Assembly: GCA_031269135.1 (NCBI GenBank)
Contig: JAISZP010000371.1
Coordinates: forward strand, 1-6,170
Length of the DNA: 6,170 bases
Source of the DNA: Deltaproteobacteria bacterium
GTDB lineage: Bacteria > Desulfobacterota > Desulfarculia > Adiutricales > Adiutricaceae
Direction: 5' to 3'
Made by a program: the position numbers and the translations under genes. The stretch's first letter is position 1. Every line of letters begins with the position of its first letter. Positions 1 through 5,341 of this stretch are shown here, one piece after another. A model generated the notes under the pieces. It was not told where the DNA came from. It saw only the letters and a list, made by a program, of their open reading frames with translations, and made no database searches.

Positions 1-65
1 GTCTGGAAGAAAACGAGGAGATTTATGAAAAGAGAGTTGATTTGAGTCGGCTTAATGAACGCTGA
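1..65 (+). CDS. C-terminal end of a gene entering from the left edge (partial)
   Basis: Reading codons from base 3 gives about 20 residues, strongly charged (LEENEEIYEKRVDLSRLNER), ending at TGA 63-65. The other two forward frames stop earlier (frame 2 at about base 28, frame 1 at about base 45). A charged, helix-forming tail such as this is common at bacterial protein C-termini, but 20 residues cannot identify a family. The gene would be convergent with the TPR gene on the opposite strand, and the hairpin at 91-137 lies between them. The frame choice is an inference from composition and from the sensible position of the stop just before a terminator-like structure. Confidence 0.45.
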   Translation, partial: LEENEEIYEKRVDLSRLNER

Positions 66-90
66 ATAATTTGAGGAGAAAATTGACGAT

Positions 91-137
91 AAAAAGGGCG
101 AAAGGCAAGAGAGGTTTAGTTTCTTGCGCCTTCGCCC
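91..137 (-). terminator. Intrinsic terminator of the TPR gene
   Basis: Bases 96-110 pair with 122-137: GGGCGAA with TTCGCCC, then GGC with GCC, then AAGA with TCTT, with small bulges of one A and of GC, and a loop of about 11 nt. Read on the reverse strand, the hairpin is followed at once by TTTTT (complement of 91-95). This is the layout of a rho-independent terminator about 130 nt past the TPR stop codon. On the forward strand the bases after the hairpin are not a T-run, so it would end the partial forward gene only weakly. Confidence 0.65.
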
Positions 138-265
138 AGCTAAAGTTTTAAGTCGGTTTAGGTTTCAAGCCGGATAAGTCGGCGGCAGATCGGCTGCCCG
201 ATTTGCGGATGGAATTGAACTAGCTGATAAGACTGAATTTGCCCGAAGGTAAGGTCAAAAATTTC

Positions 266-2287
266 TCAGCGGGCGCCGCCGCTTGCGACCGCCTTAGTTT
301 GGGACAGCCGAATCATGTCCGCGACCTCGTAGGCCGCATTGGCTTGACTGATCTTCTTTTGTTCTTTGAGAATGTCGCCTAAGACCTTGTGGCAGGTAAA
401 ACTCTTAGGGGCTAGACGGGTGGCCAGCTGAGACTCGGCCAAAGCGGCCATATGGTTGCCCAGGCGCTGATAGCAAAGGGCTATCCACATATGCGGTTCG
501 GCCATGTCGTGTTTCACCGAGATCAATCTTTTCAATAGGTTGACGGCTTCTTTGTAACGGTATTCGTTGTATAAAATCTTCACCTTGGCGATTATCAATT
601 CTCCATGGTAAGGCCATTTGACTAAACCTCTATTCAGCCATTCCACCCCTTCCTCGTTTTGGTTTATACTAAAGAGGTATTTCATGAAGATCACCGTTTC
701 GCGGTGGTCAGGCTCCGCTTTTAGACCGATGGTCAGAGTGTCGGCTAAGGCTTTTGCGTTTTGGGCTTCTTCATATTGACCCATCTCGTTTAAAAGCGAA
801 GCCATGCAGGACCTGGGCCGGGGATCTCTCGGGTGTTTGTCGGACAACTTGCGAAAGATGTCCAAGGCGTCGTCGTAGTGGTGGTTTTTACGGTAAAAAT
901 CAGCCAGTTTGTACAGCAGCTCTTCGTTTTCCGGCTCAATGGCTATTACCTCCAGAAAGTAGCGCAGAGCCTCATCGTATTGACCTTGTTTTTGGTATAG
1001 GTTAAACAGACGCCAGCGGATGCCGCTGTTTTCCGGAGAAAGGGCCGCGGCCGCTCTTAGATAGCTAAGCCCTTCGGGGATCTTGTTTTCCTTAATGCAC
1101 AATTCTCCGAAGGCCATGTTGGCGTTGATGTCGGAAGGATTGTCCTTGAGGCGACCCATCAACCTTCCCCAGCGTATGAGTTTTTCTCCCTCGGATACCC
1201 GACCGAATTTAATGTCCAAGTTTCCTTTGAGGATATAGAACTCGTGGTCGTCAGGGTGTTGAATCAGACCGGCTTCATAGACTTGCGAAAGTTTTTTCGT
1301 GGCTCTTATTTCGTTGTAAAGCGCTCCCATTTTTTTTAATAACTCGTTGTTGTTCGGGTGGTAGAAGTGGGCGATTAGAACCGGCTCCAAAAGAGACACC
1401 GCCATCTTGGCCTGCTTGCTCTCCAAAAAAGCCTTGGCTAAAGAGCAGGCGGCGTCGAGATCGTCTCTGTTGTTGACTAATCGCTCAAGCGAATCGGCGA
1501 TGGTGAATTCTCTGTTGGCGTCTTCGGTCAGGCCCATCCGGAAATAAACCCGCCCCAAACCGTCATAGGCGGCGATTGTTAGGGGTCTTAGGTACAAGAT
1601 ATCCTTAAACCACTTGATGGCCTCGGCGTGACGGCCCTTGGCGGCAAGCGACTGAGCCCTTCTGAGCATGCTGGTCGCCTTGCGTTGGAACCCCATGGCC
1701 CCAAGGCACATATCGAAGATATCCTCAATCGGAGGTATGCGCTTGAAGATGCCGAAGATGGCGGAAAAAAACGAGCCGATGCCTCGAGTCACGACATTTC
1801 CAGCTTGCGCGGGAGGCGCGCCTGGAGGCGTCAGATCCAAAGACGCGACCGAGTCCGCTCCGCTGTGGGCGGTGGTGTTGATGTCCAAGTCGGCGCTGGG
1901 TTTGTCGGCCTGTTCGCGGTTTTTGGGGGGAAAAGTCTTTAGAGCCGAACTGGCGGCCATGGAAGCAAGTCCAGGGTCGGCGTTCGGAACTCCCGGATTA
2001 AGGTCGCTCCCGGGCAGCGGCGGATTTGTCGGCTGAGCGGCATCCGGCGGCTTGTCGGAAGGAACCTGGGTCCGCTCGGGAGAAACGTTTTGAGAAAGAT
2101 CTTGCGGCTGTTTAGTCGGCTGTTTAGCCGACGGATCTTGAGGCGGATCTTGAGGCGGAGCTTGAGGCGGAGCTTGGGGTTGAGGTTGATTTTGGGGAGC
2201 ATTGTTGTTTTGTTGGGTATCCACAGGGCCGGCCTGAGCTCCCGGCAGGTTTTTGGCGTTTTTGGGGTCTTGATTTTTATCCGTCAT
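266..2287 (-). CDS. TPR-repeat scaffold protein with Pro/Gln-rich disordered N-terminus
   Basis: The 673-residue product has two parts. Residues 1-165 are low-complexity and rich in Pro, Gln, Asp and Asn (PPQA/PPQD repeats near 39-52), with no signal peptide, so it is probably disordered and cytosolic. Residues 170-200 form a short hydrophobic/amphipathic stretch (GSFFSAIFGIF), possibly membrane-touching but too short for a clear helix span. From about 203 to 660 come helical TPR units, clearest at 203-236, 237-270, 386-419, 421-453, 455-487, 597-628 and 630-660, with typical A/G/Y/P spacing (GQYDEALRYF, LGNHMAALAE). TPR arrays bind partner proteins; no catalytic domain is seen, so the partner and role are unknown. 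The start at 2287 is set by AGAGG 5 nt upstream. The gene stands alone, with a terminator downstream. The family call is firm; the function is not. Confidence 0.93.
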   Translation of the reverse strand: MTDKNQDPKNAKNLPGAQAGPVDTQQNNNAPQNQPQPQAPPQAPPQDPPQDPSAKQPTKQPQDLSQNVSPERTQVPSDKPPDAAQPTNPPLPGSDLNPGVPNADPGLASMAASSALKTFPPKNREQADKPSADLDINTTAHSGADSVASLDLTPPGAPPAQAGNVVTRGIGSFFSAIFGIFKRIPPIEDIFDMCLGAMGFQRKATSMLRRAQSLAAKGRHAEAIKWFKDILYLRPLTIAAYDGLGRVYFRMGLTEDANREFTIADSLERLVNNRDDLDAACSLAKAFLESKQAKMAVSLLEPVLIAHFYHPNNNELLKKMGALYNEIRATKKLSQVYEAGLIQHPDDHEFYILKGNLDIKFGRVSEGEKLIRWGRLMGRLKDNPSDINANMAFGELCIKENKIPEGLSYLRAAAALSPENSGIRWRLFNLYQKQGQYDEALRYFLEVIAIEPENEELLYKLADFYRKNHHYDDALDIFRKLSDKHPRDPRPRSCMASLLNEMGQYEEAQNAKALADTLTIGLKAEPDHRETVIFMKYLFSINQNEEGVEWLNRGLVKWPYHGELIIAKVKILYNEYRYKEAVNLLKRLISVKHDMAEPHMWIALCYQRLGNHMAALAESQLATRLAPKSFTCHKVLGDILKEQKKISQANAAYEVADMIRLSQTKAVASGGAR
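2108..2184 (-). repeat. 12-bp tandem repeats encoding Pro/Gln-rich tetrapeptides
   Basis: Within the TPR gene, four 12-bp units lie head to tail at 2137-2148, 2149-2160, 2161-2172 and 2173-2184 (forward-strand CTTGAGGCGGAT/G; the last is diverged). They encode PPQD/PPQA units. A second 12-bp pair lies at 2108-2119 and 2120-2131 (CTGTTTAGTCGG / CTGTTTAGCCGA) and encodes the Lys-Gln-Pro part. The period is a multiple of three, so copy-number change would keep the reading frame and alter only the length of the disordered head. Confidence 0.85.
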
Positions 2288-2291
2288 GAAT

Positions 2292-2337
2292 GCCTCTTGT
2301 CTGGCGCCTCTGGTGAAGAATGCCTCTGGTGAACAAT
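2292..2337 (-). promoter_or_regulatory. Ribosome binding site of the TPR gene, in a triplicated leader
   Basis: On the reverse strand the hexamer AGAGGC occurs three times before the start codon (complements of 2322-2327, 2306-2311 and 2292-2297). The nearest gives AGAGG 5 nt before the ATG, a good Shine-Dalgarno site. The outer two belong to a 16-bp direct repeat, 2306-2321 and 2322-2337, that differs at one base. The upstream copies have no in-frame start at the right distance, so they may be plain duplications or standby sites. Confidence 0.7.
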
Positions 2338-2341
2338 GGCC

Positions 2342-2390
2342 GACGAAAATAGGTCGAAGAGGTGTCGAAATTATGACCTATCGAGTCGTC
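2342..2390. promoter_or_regulatory. Interrupted inverted repeat, candidate operator
   Basis: ATAGGTC at 2349-2355 is matched by GACCTAT at 2375-2381, and the outer GACGA at 2342-2346 by TCGTC at 2386-2390. The arms are thus 12 paired bases each, with a 19-nt centre and small unequal gaps. The right arm lies in the spacer of the proposed TPR promoter and the left arm just past its start point, which is where a repressor would act. It could instead form a leader hairpin in RNA. The repeat is seen directly; the regulatory role is inferred. Confidence 0.45.
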
Positions 2391-2398
2391 TCAATCCA
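2370..2398 (-). promoter_or_regulatory. Possible promoter of the TPR gene
   Basis: Read on the reverse strand, CATAAT (2370-2375; five of six to the -10 consensus) is preceded at 17 nt by TGGATT (2393-2398; only three of six to the -35 consensus). Transcription would start near 2363 and give a leader of about 75 nt carrying the triplicated AGAGGC. The -35 box is poor, so activator help or another start point is possible. Confidence 0.3.
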
Positions 2399-2533
2399 GT
2401 TATAGCAATATGAAGGCCAACGGATTTTTCCTTTTCAATTTGCGGCTGAAAATTTCTGATTTTGATTTGGCTTCAGAAACGGCGGCGTCAGTCGATTTGG
2501 CGGAATTTCTATTGATGGTCGCCGCGTTAAAGC

Positions 2534-2561
2534 GGATCCGGGAAAAAGGATCCGGTAAAAA
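2534..2561. repeat. 14-bp tandem repeat, two copies
   Basis: GGATCCGGGAAAAA (2534-2547) is followed directly by GGATCCGGTAAAAA (2548-2561), with one mismatch. It is a recent-looking tandem duplication between genes. The period is not a multiple of three, so it would shift any reading frame across it. Confidence 0.85.
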
Positions 2562-2622
2562 GGAAGTGGCGGCGGCGGCGCGGCATAAGCGGCGATATGA
2601 TGGGTGATGACGCCATGTTTTT

Positions 2623-2727
2623 TTACCGGTCGGTCCATCAGCTGTCGGTTCATTCCCGATCAGTACATCCCCGGTCAGTTCACCGCCGATCGGTTCGCCG
2701 CCGACCGGTTCGCTTCCAATCAGTTCG
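2623..2727. repeat. 15-bp tandem repeat, seven copies
   Basis: Seven units of exactly 15 bp lie end to end, starting at 2623, 2638, 2653, 2668, 2683, 2698 and 2713. The consensus is YYNCCGRTCRGTTCR, with a near-palindromic CCGATCGG core. Positions 5, 9, 11, 12 and 14 do not vary; nearly all other changes are transitions. A much weaker eighth unit may follow at 2728. The period suits a pentapeptide-coding repeat or a minisatellite; it does not match the 10-11 bp helical turn expected of simple protein-binding arrays. Confidence 0.9.
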
Positions 2728-2761
2728 CTTGCGAGAGCTTTCAAAAAATGGCGGCCAGATA

Positions 2762-2770
2762 TGGTATATT
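2762..2770 (+). promoter_or_regulatory. Possible extended -10 promoter of an intergenic RNA
   Basis: TGGTATATT fits the extended -10 form TGN-TATAAT with one mismatch in the hexamer. No good -35 box lies 16-18 nt upstream, which extended -10 promoters can do without. Transcription would begin near 2777, just past the seven-copy repeat. This rests on a short match only. Confidence 0.25.
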
Positions 2771-2907
2771 GCAGGATAAAGCGTGGCGAAAAGAAATTGC
2801 CGATCGACTAAAGGCGCTCGCCGTCAAAATTTGCCGCTTGAAGCGGTCAAGCTGGTTTCGATGCAGCCCAAGATTTGTCGCCGTGATTTATTGTCGTGAT
2901 TTATAGC

Positions 2908-2949
2908 CGTGAAAGATGGCGCCGCATTTCACGACTTTGGGGCGGCGCC
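2908..2949 (+). other. H-type pseudoknot-like element (two crossing perfect stems)
   Basis: CGTGAAA (2908-2914) pairs perfectly with TTTCACG (2927-2933). GGCGCCGC (2918-2925) pairs perfectly with GCGGCGCC (2942-2949). The stems cross, so they either form a pseudoknot or exclude each other as a switch. In pseudoknot terms: stem 1 of 7 bp, loop 1 of 3 nt, stem 2 of 8 bp, a 1-nt junction and a last loop of 8 nt. That geometry is sterically ordinary for H-type pseudoknots and fits the forward strand better than the reverse. No T-run follows, so this is not itself a canonical terminator. Confidence 0.5.
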
Positions 2950-2981
2950 TTCCGTAGGCATATGTATAGTTATTTTAACAC

Positions 2982-3006
2982 GGTTTTGTCAAAACCATCT
3001 TTTTTT
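2982..3006 (+). terminator. Intrinsic terminator, forward strand
   Basis: GGTTTT (2982-2987) pairs with AAAACC (2991-2996) around a 3-nt GTC loop, followed by ATC and seven T residues at 3000-3006. The stem is short and has only two G-C pairs, but the T-run is good. It points away from the TPR gene and stops about 240 bp short of the next forward gene, so it must serve a transcript that begins inside the 2400-2980 stretch, if it serves any. Confidence 0.55.
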
Positions 3007-3059
3007 GCCTAAACTATATCAGCGACGTGCTGAATTAGCTGACATGCCAAGGCGATGAC

Positions 3060-3083
3060 GACTTTTAGCGAGACTTTTAGGCA
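3060..3083. repeat. 12-bp tandem repeat, two copies
   Basis: GACTTTTAGCGA (3060-3071) is followed by GACTTTTAGGCA (3072-3083), with two mismatches. Apart from this and a small TCAGC/GCTGA stem near 3019-3033, I see nothing recognisable between 3007 and 3150. Confidence 0.6.
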
Positions 3084-3154
3084 GGCGAAAAAAATATCGC
3101 GCCAAAAGAGCTAAGGCGACTTATGGCGAGCTGTCGGTTTGGTTTTGATTATGT

Positions 3155-3194
3155 TTGAGCTTGAATCAGTTTTCTTTTTATGCTGTTTAAACAG
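3155..3194 (+). promoter_or_regulatory. Possible promoter and palindrome before the membrane-protein operon
   Basis: TTGAGC (3155-3160) and TATGCT (3179-3184) each match four of six consensus bases, 18 nt apart. A perfect 12-bp palindrome, CTGTTTAAACAG (3183-3194), overlaps the -10 box and the expected start point, where a dimeric repressor could sit. The leader would be about 55 nt. The palindrome is certain; the promoter assignment is tentative. Confidence 0.3.
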
Positions 3195-3248
3195 TTCTGT
3201 AGTCGAATAGGACTGTAAAGATGATTTTATCTAATATATAGGTGCTCT

Positions 3249-3620
3249 TTGAGACTTTTCGACTTGGACAAAGAAGAATCTGTTCAGATAAAGCGTTTTA
3301 TGCGCTGGCATATAGTCTATTTGTTGACTGTTGCAGTATTTTTTACTGTGATTTACTTTACGGGTCTGTTTAGAAGCAATATTTTTTTAAAAGAAAAGGC
3401 CCTTTTTTTAATAATCGCTCCTGTGGCCACAGCTTTATTCGTTCTGGTCAGCCCCTGGCGCGACAAGTGGTTCAACGCCGTCGGCAGCATGTACTCTCGA
3501 TTGGAGGGACAGGGCGTTTACTGCGTATTGGCCGCCTTCGTCTTCGTGTTCGGTTTTTTGATCTACAGCATCTTCATTTGGGGATTGGGAGCTTTGGTCC
3601 CGTCGTTGGTGTACATGTAG
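3249..3620 (+). CDS. Small three-helix membrane protein, function unknown
   Basis: The 123-residue product has three hydrophobic segments, about residues 20-42, 51-68 and 89-113, joined by short charged loops (FLKEK near 46-50; SPWRDKWF near 68-75), and a charged N-terminal tail of about 18 residues. It therefore sits in the inner membrane. I do not recognise a family. The start is TTG at 3249, chosen because AGGTG at 3240-3244 lies 4 nt before it; the first in-frame ATG, at 3300 (residue 18), has no ribosome site and would cut into the first helix's flank. The stop is 7 nt before the solute-binding-protein gene, so the two are surely cotranscribed. That suggests a membrane partner or anchor for the binding protein, which is inference. 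Confidence 0.8.
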   Translation: MRLFDLDKEESVQIKRFMRWHIVYLLTVAVFFTVIYFTGLFRSNIFLKEKALFLIIAPVATALFVLVSPWRDKWFNAVGSMYSRLEGQGVYCVLAAFVFVFGFLIYSIFIWGLGALVPSLVYM

Positions 3621-3627
3621 AGGGGTT

Positions 3628-5229
3628 ATGGGAAGATTCAACAGTGGATGCGTAAAAATCATCTTTTTGTGGTTCGCTGTGGTTTGGCCGCTTTGCGGGA
3701 CGCCGTCGCTGCAAGCCGACACCCTAAGGCTTATATACCCTCAAGCGCCTGCAAGTCTCGATCCTCACCGCTATCCTCCCGACCCTTCGGCGTGGCCGGT
3801 GATAATGAGCTGTTATCGAAGGCTCTTCGACCTTCAGCCCGGCTCGTCGCAACTCGACAATAAAAATTCGGCCGCCTCGACTTTTCGGGTCTCCGACGAC
3901 GGCTTGATCTACACCATCGTACTTCAGGAGGGACAAAGCTTCAGCGACGGCGCCGCAGTCGACAGCCAAGCGGCCCTATATTCTTTCGATCGCCTGATGT
4001 CCACCAAAACCGGGCAGTTGTTTTTCTCGCCTTTAAGGTATCTTGAGATTGTCGGGCCATACACTTTTAGGCTGCATCTGGACCGTCCATGGCCTCCATT
4101 CTTAGCCTCCTTAACCACTCCAATGGCCTCTTTGGTCAGTCCCTCTCTGTCGACGCGGCCTACCGGCTATTTGGACAAAGCTTCCTTAGGTTCAGGCCGC
4201 TTTGAAGTGGAGCGTTTCGAGGGGAGCGAGCTGGTCATGCGCATTCGCCAGGATTCTCCTTCAATTCCGAAGTTGAACATAGTCGAGTTTATTTTTGCGC
4301 CTGACCCGGCCCAACGCTTGAAGCTTTTCGAGGAGCGGCAGGCTCATATGGCCTGGGCTCCAAACTTGAACAGCCCCTTGCCGTCAAGAGGGGTAATCAT
4401 AGATGCGCCTACCTGGGAGACCAAGTTTTTGGCTTTCAACTTCAACAGGCCGTATCTGAAGATGGCGGCGGCCAGAGAGGCTATCGGCGGTCTGGCTCAG
4501 GCGGTTATGGGGGAAAATGGGAAGCTCTTCAGGCCCAGAGGGGTCTTCCCGGCGGGTCTGGCCCCCGGCTTGGATCTTTTGGAAACCGAAGATCCCCTCC
4601 AGCAGGAGGCTGATTCGAAAACGCTTTTAGGTCAGTTGGGACCTTCCAGAATTCCTCTGGATCTAGTCTACCGCGCCCAGGACCCATCCGGTCATTCCGA
4701 CGCCGAACTTTTGGCTCAAAAGTTGAGACAATATGGGCTGCCGGTGAGAGTGGTTCCTCTCGACGGCTCTCATGGGCAACTACTATTGGAAAAAGTCGAT
4801 TGGGACCTCTTTCTCGACTCCAGGCGTCCGGAATTCCCGAGTCCAGAGATGTGGCTGGCGCGTTTCGTGGATTCCCGCTCTTCGATTTCCGGCAACCCCG
4901 GAATGTTTTCCGACGCCCAGGCCGACAACATCATCGCCGAACTCAACACCTCCGACCGTCGGCAAAGGAGCAACGCCTTGAGAAGACTCGCGGCTCTGGC
5001 CATGAACCAAAAGCCCATAGTGCTTCTTTATCAAAAATCGGTCGCCATGTTGGTGGACGAACGTCTTAAAGATCTAAGGCCGCACCCCATGTGGCCGGAG
5101 GTTTGGCCGGTGGAGCTGACCAACCTTGACCCCTTTAAGCCTAAAGCTCCTGGGCCCCCTGTGGTTTTGGTCCCTCAGACCCCGTTGTTCAAGGAATTTG
5201 ACGACCAGGTCGCTGAGCCGTATGAGTGA
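3628..5229 (+). CDS. Exported family-5 (oligopeptide/dipeptide/nickel type) solute-binding protein
   Basis: The 533 residues begin with a type I signal peptide (KIIFLWFAVVW core, likely cleavage after LQA at residue 30) and no lipobox, so the mature protein should be periplasmic. Family-5 landmarks appear in order: ASLDPHRYPP (42-51) after the first strand; the SDDGLIYTIVLQEGQSFSDG signature (89-108); LGSGRFEVERFEG (187-199), equivalent to the G-T-G-P-Y-x-hinge; KFLAFNFNRPYLKMAAAREAIGGL (266-289); and a closing LRRLAALAMNQKPIVLLYQKS (451-471). Length matches OppA/DppA-type proteins (about 500-540). The last 30 residues are Pro-rich and unlike the core. AGAGGGG just before ATG 3628 fixes the start. 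No ABC permease or ATPase is nearby, so the ligand and transporter are unknown; oligopeptides are only the family default. Confidence 0.92.
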   Translation: MGRFNSGCVKIIFLWFAVVWPLCGTPSLQADTLRLIYPQAPASLDPHRYPPDPSAWPVIMSCYRRLFDLQPGSSQLDNKNSAASTFRVSDDGLIYTIVLQEGQSFSDGAAVDSQAALYSFDRLMSTKTGQLFFSPLRYLEIVGPYTFRLHLDRPWPPFLASLTTPMASLVSPSLSTRPTGYLDKASLGSGRFEVERFEGSELVMRIRQDSPSIPKLNIVEFIFAPDPAQRLKLFEERQAHMAWAPNLNSPLPSRGVIIDAPTWETKFLAFNFNRPYLKMAAAREAIGGLAQAVMGENGKLFRPRGVFPAGLAPGLDLLETEDPLQQEADSKTLLGQLGPSRIPLDLVYRAQDPSGHSDAELLAQKLRQYGLPVRVVPLDGSHGQLLLEKVDWDLFLDSRRPEFPSPEMWLARFVDSRSSISGNPGMFSDAQADNIIAELNTSDRRQRSNALRRLAALAMNQKPIVLLYQKSVAMLVDERLKDLRPHPMWPEVWPVELTNLDPFKPKAPGPPVVLVPQTPLFKEFDDQVAEPYE

Positions 5230-5240
5230 TGGGCGGCATT

Positions 5241-5283
5241 TTTACTTTTCATGTTGTTTTTATTATAAATATCAAAAATATTT
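5241..5283 (+). promoter_or_regulatory. Likely promoter of the nitroreductase gene
   Basis: TTTACT (5241-5246, four of six) and TATAAA (5264-5269, five of six) are 17 nt apart in a strongly AT-rich gap. Transcription would start near 5276. AAATAT (5267-5272) and ATATTT (5278-5283) form an AT-only inverted repeat at the start point, and AAATATC (5267-5273) is also mirrored by GATATTT at 5305-5311. A second, weaker pair is TTGTCC (5282-5287) with GATATT (5305-5310). No terminator follows the upstream gene, so read-through is also possible. Confidence 0.4.
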
Positions 5284-5341
5284 GTCCATAAACCAAATGA
5301 TATTGATATTTAAAAGCGACAAATCATAAAAGAGGTGTAAA

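Larger units (their letters stand above)
2410..2906 (+). other. Overlapping small forward open frames of doubtful coding status
   Basis: Three forward frames are open in turn. Bases 2410-2607 (65 codons; MKANGFFLFNLRLKISDFDL at the start, basic at the end) stop at a double TGA. Bases 2604-2906 (100 codons, GTG start) overlap that stop in a GTGA arrangement typical of translational coupling and end 1 nt before the pseudoknot-like element. Bases 2597-2779 (60 codons) read the 15-bp repeats as R-S-V-H/R units. None has a clear Shine-Dalgarno site, and none resembles a family I know. A reverse frame (TTG at 2744 to 2400) is open too. At most one is real; the stretch may well be non-coding. Confidence 0.2.
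2777..3006 (+). ncRNA. Candidate structured small RNA ending at an intrinsic terminator
   Basis: A forward terminator at 2982-3006 has no convincing forward protein gene before it, so something else may be transcribed towards it. From the possible start near 2777 the RNA would be about 230 nt. It contains a perfect 6-bp hairpin, GCTTGA (2836-2841) with TCAAGC (2847-2852) and a 5-nt loop; a 13-bp tandem duplication (2882-2907); and the pseudoknot-like element at 2908-2949. It does not match any RNA family I recognise (not 6S, tmRNA, RNase P, SRP RNA or a common riboswitch). The 5' end is very uncertain; a 3' UTR of one of the small open frames is the main alternative. Confidence 0.28.

Noticed and set aside
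185..206. Inverted repeat GCAGATCGG / CCGATTTGC after the TPR gene
   Set aside because: It is a nine-pair stem with one G-T mismatch but has no T-run on either side; the structure at 91-137 is a better terminator.
1668..2332. Long forward open frames opposite the start of the TPR gene
   Set aside because: They mirror the low-complexity Pro/Gln coding sequence of the reverse strand, have no ribosome sites and read as Arg/Leu-rich nonsense.
2623..2727. CRISPR array or plasmid iterons
   Set aside because: Units are 15 bp with no spacers and no cas genes, and there is no replication initiator gene or AT-rich origin pattern beside them.
2400..2744. Reverse 114-codon frame with GGEPI-like pentapeptides
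   Set aside because: It needs a TTG start without a Shine-Dalgarno site; the pentapeptides follow automatically from a 15-bp repeat in any frame, and in this frame the differences between units are mostly amino-acid changing.
2604..2760. Pentapeptide-repeat protein of the A(D/N)LXX family
   Set aside because: Units such as ADRFA place Asp/Asn two residues before Phe rather than one, and there are only about seven imperfect units, so the family signature is not met.
2904..2912. Stop-codon read-through or frameshift stimulated by the pseudoknot
   Set aside because: The stop lies only 1 nt before the stem, there is no slippery heptamer, and an in-frame TGA follows two codons on.
4770..5069. 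Open frames on both strands inside the binding-protein gene
   Set aside because: The binding-protein frame carries clear family motifs through this stretch; the others are shadows of its GC-rich codons.
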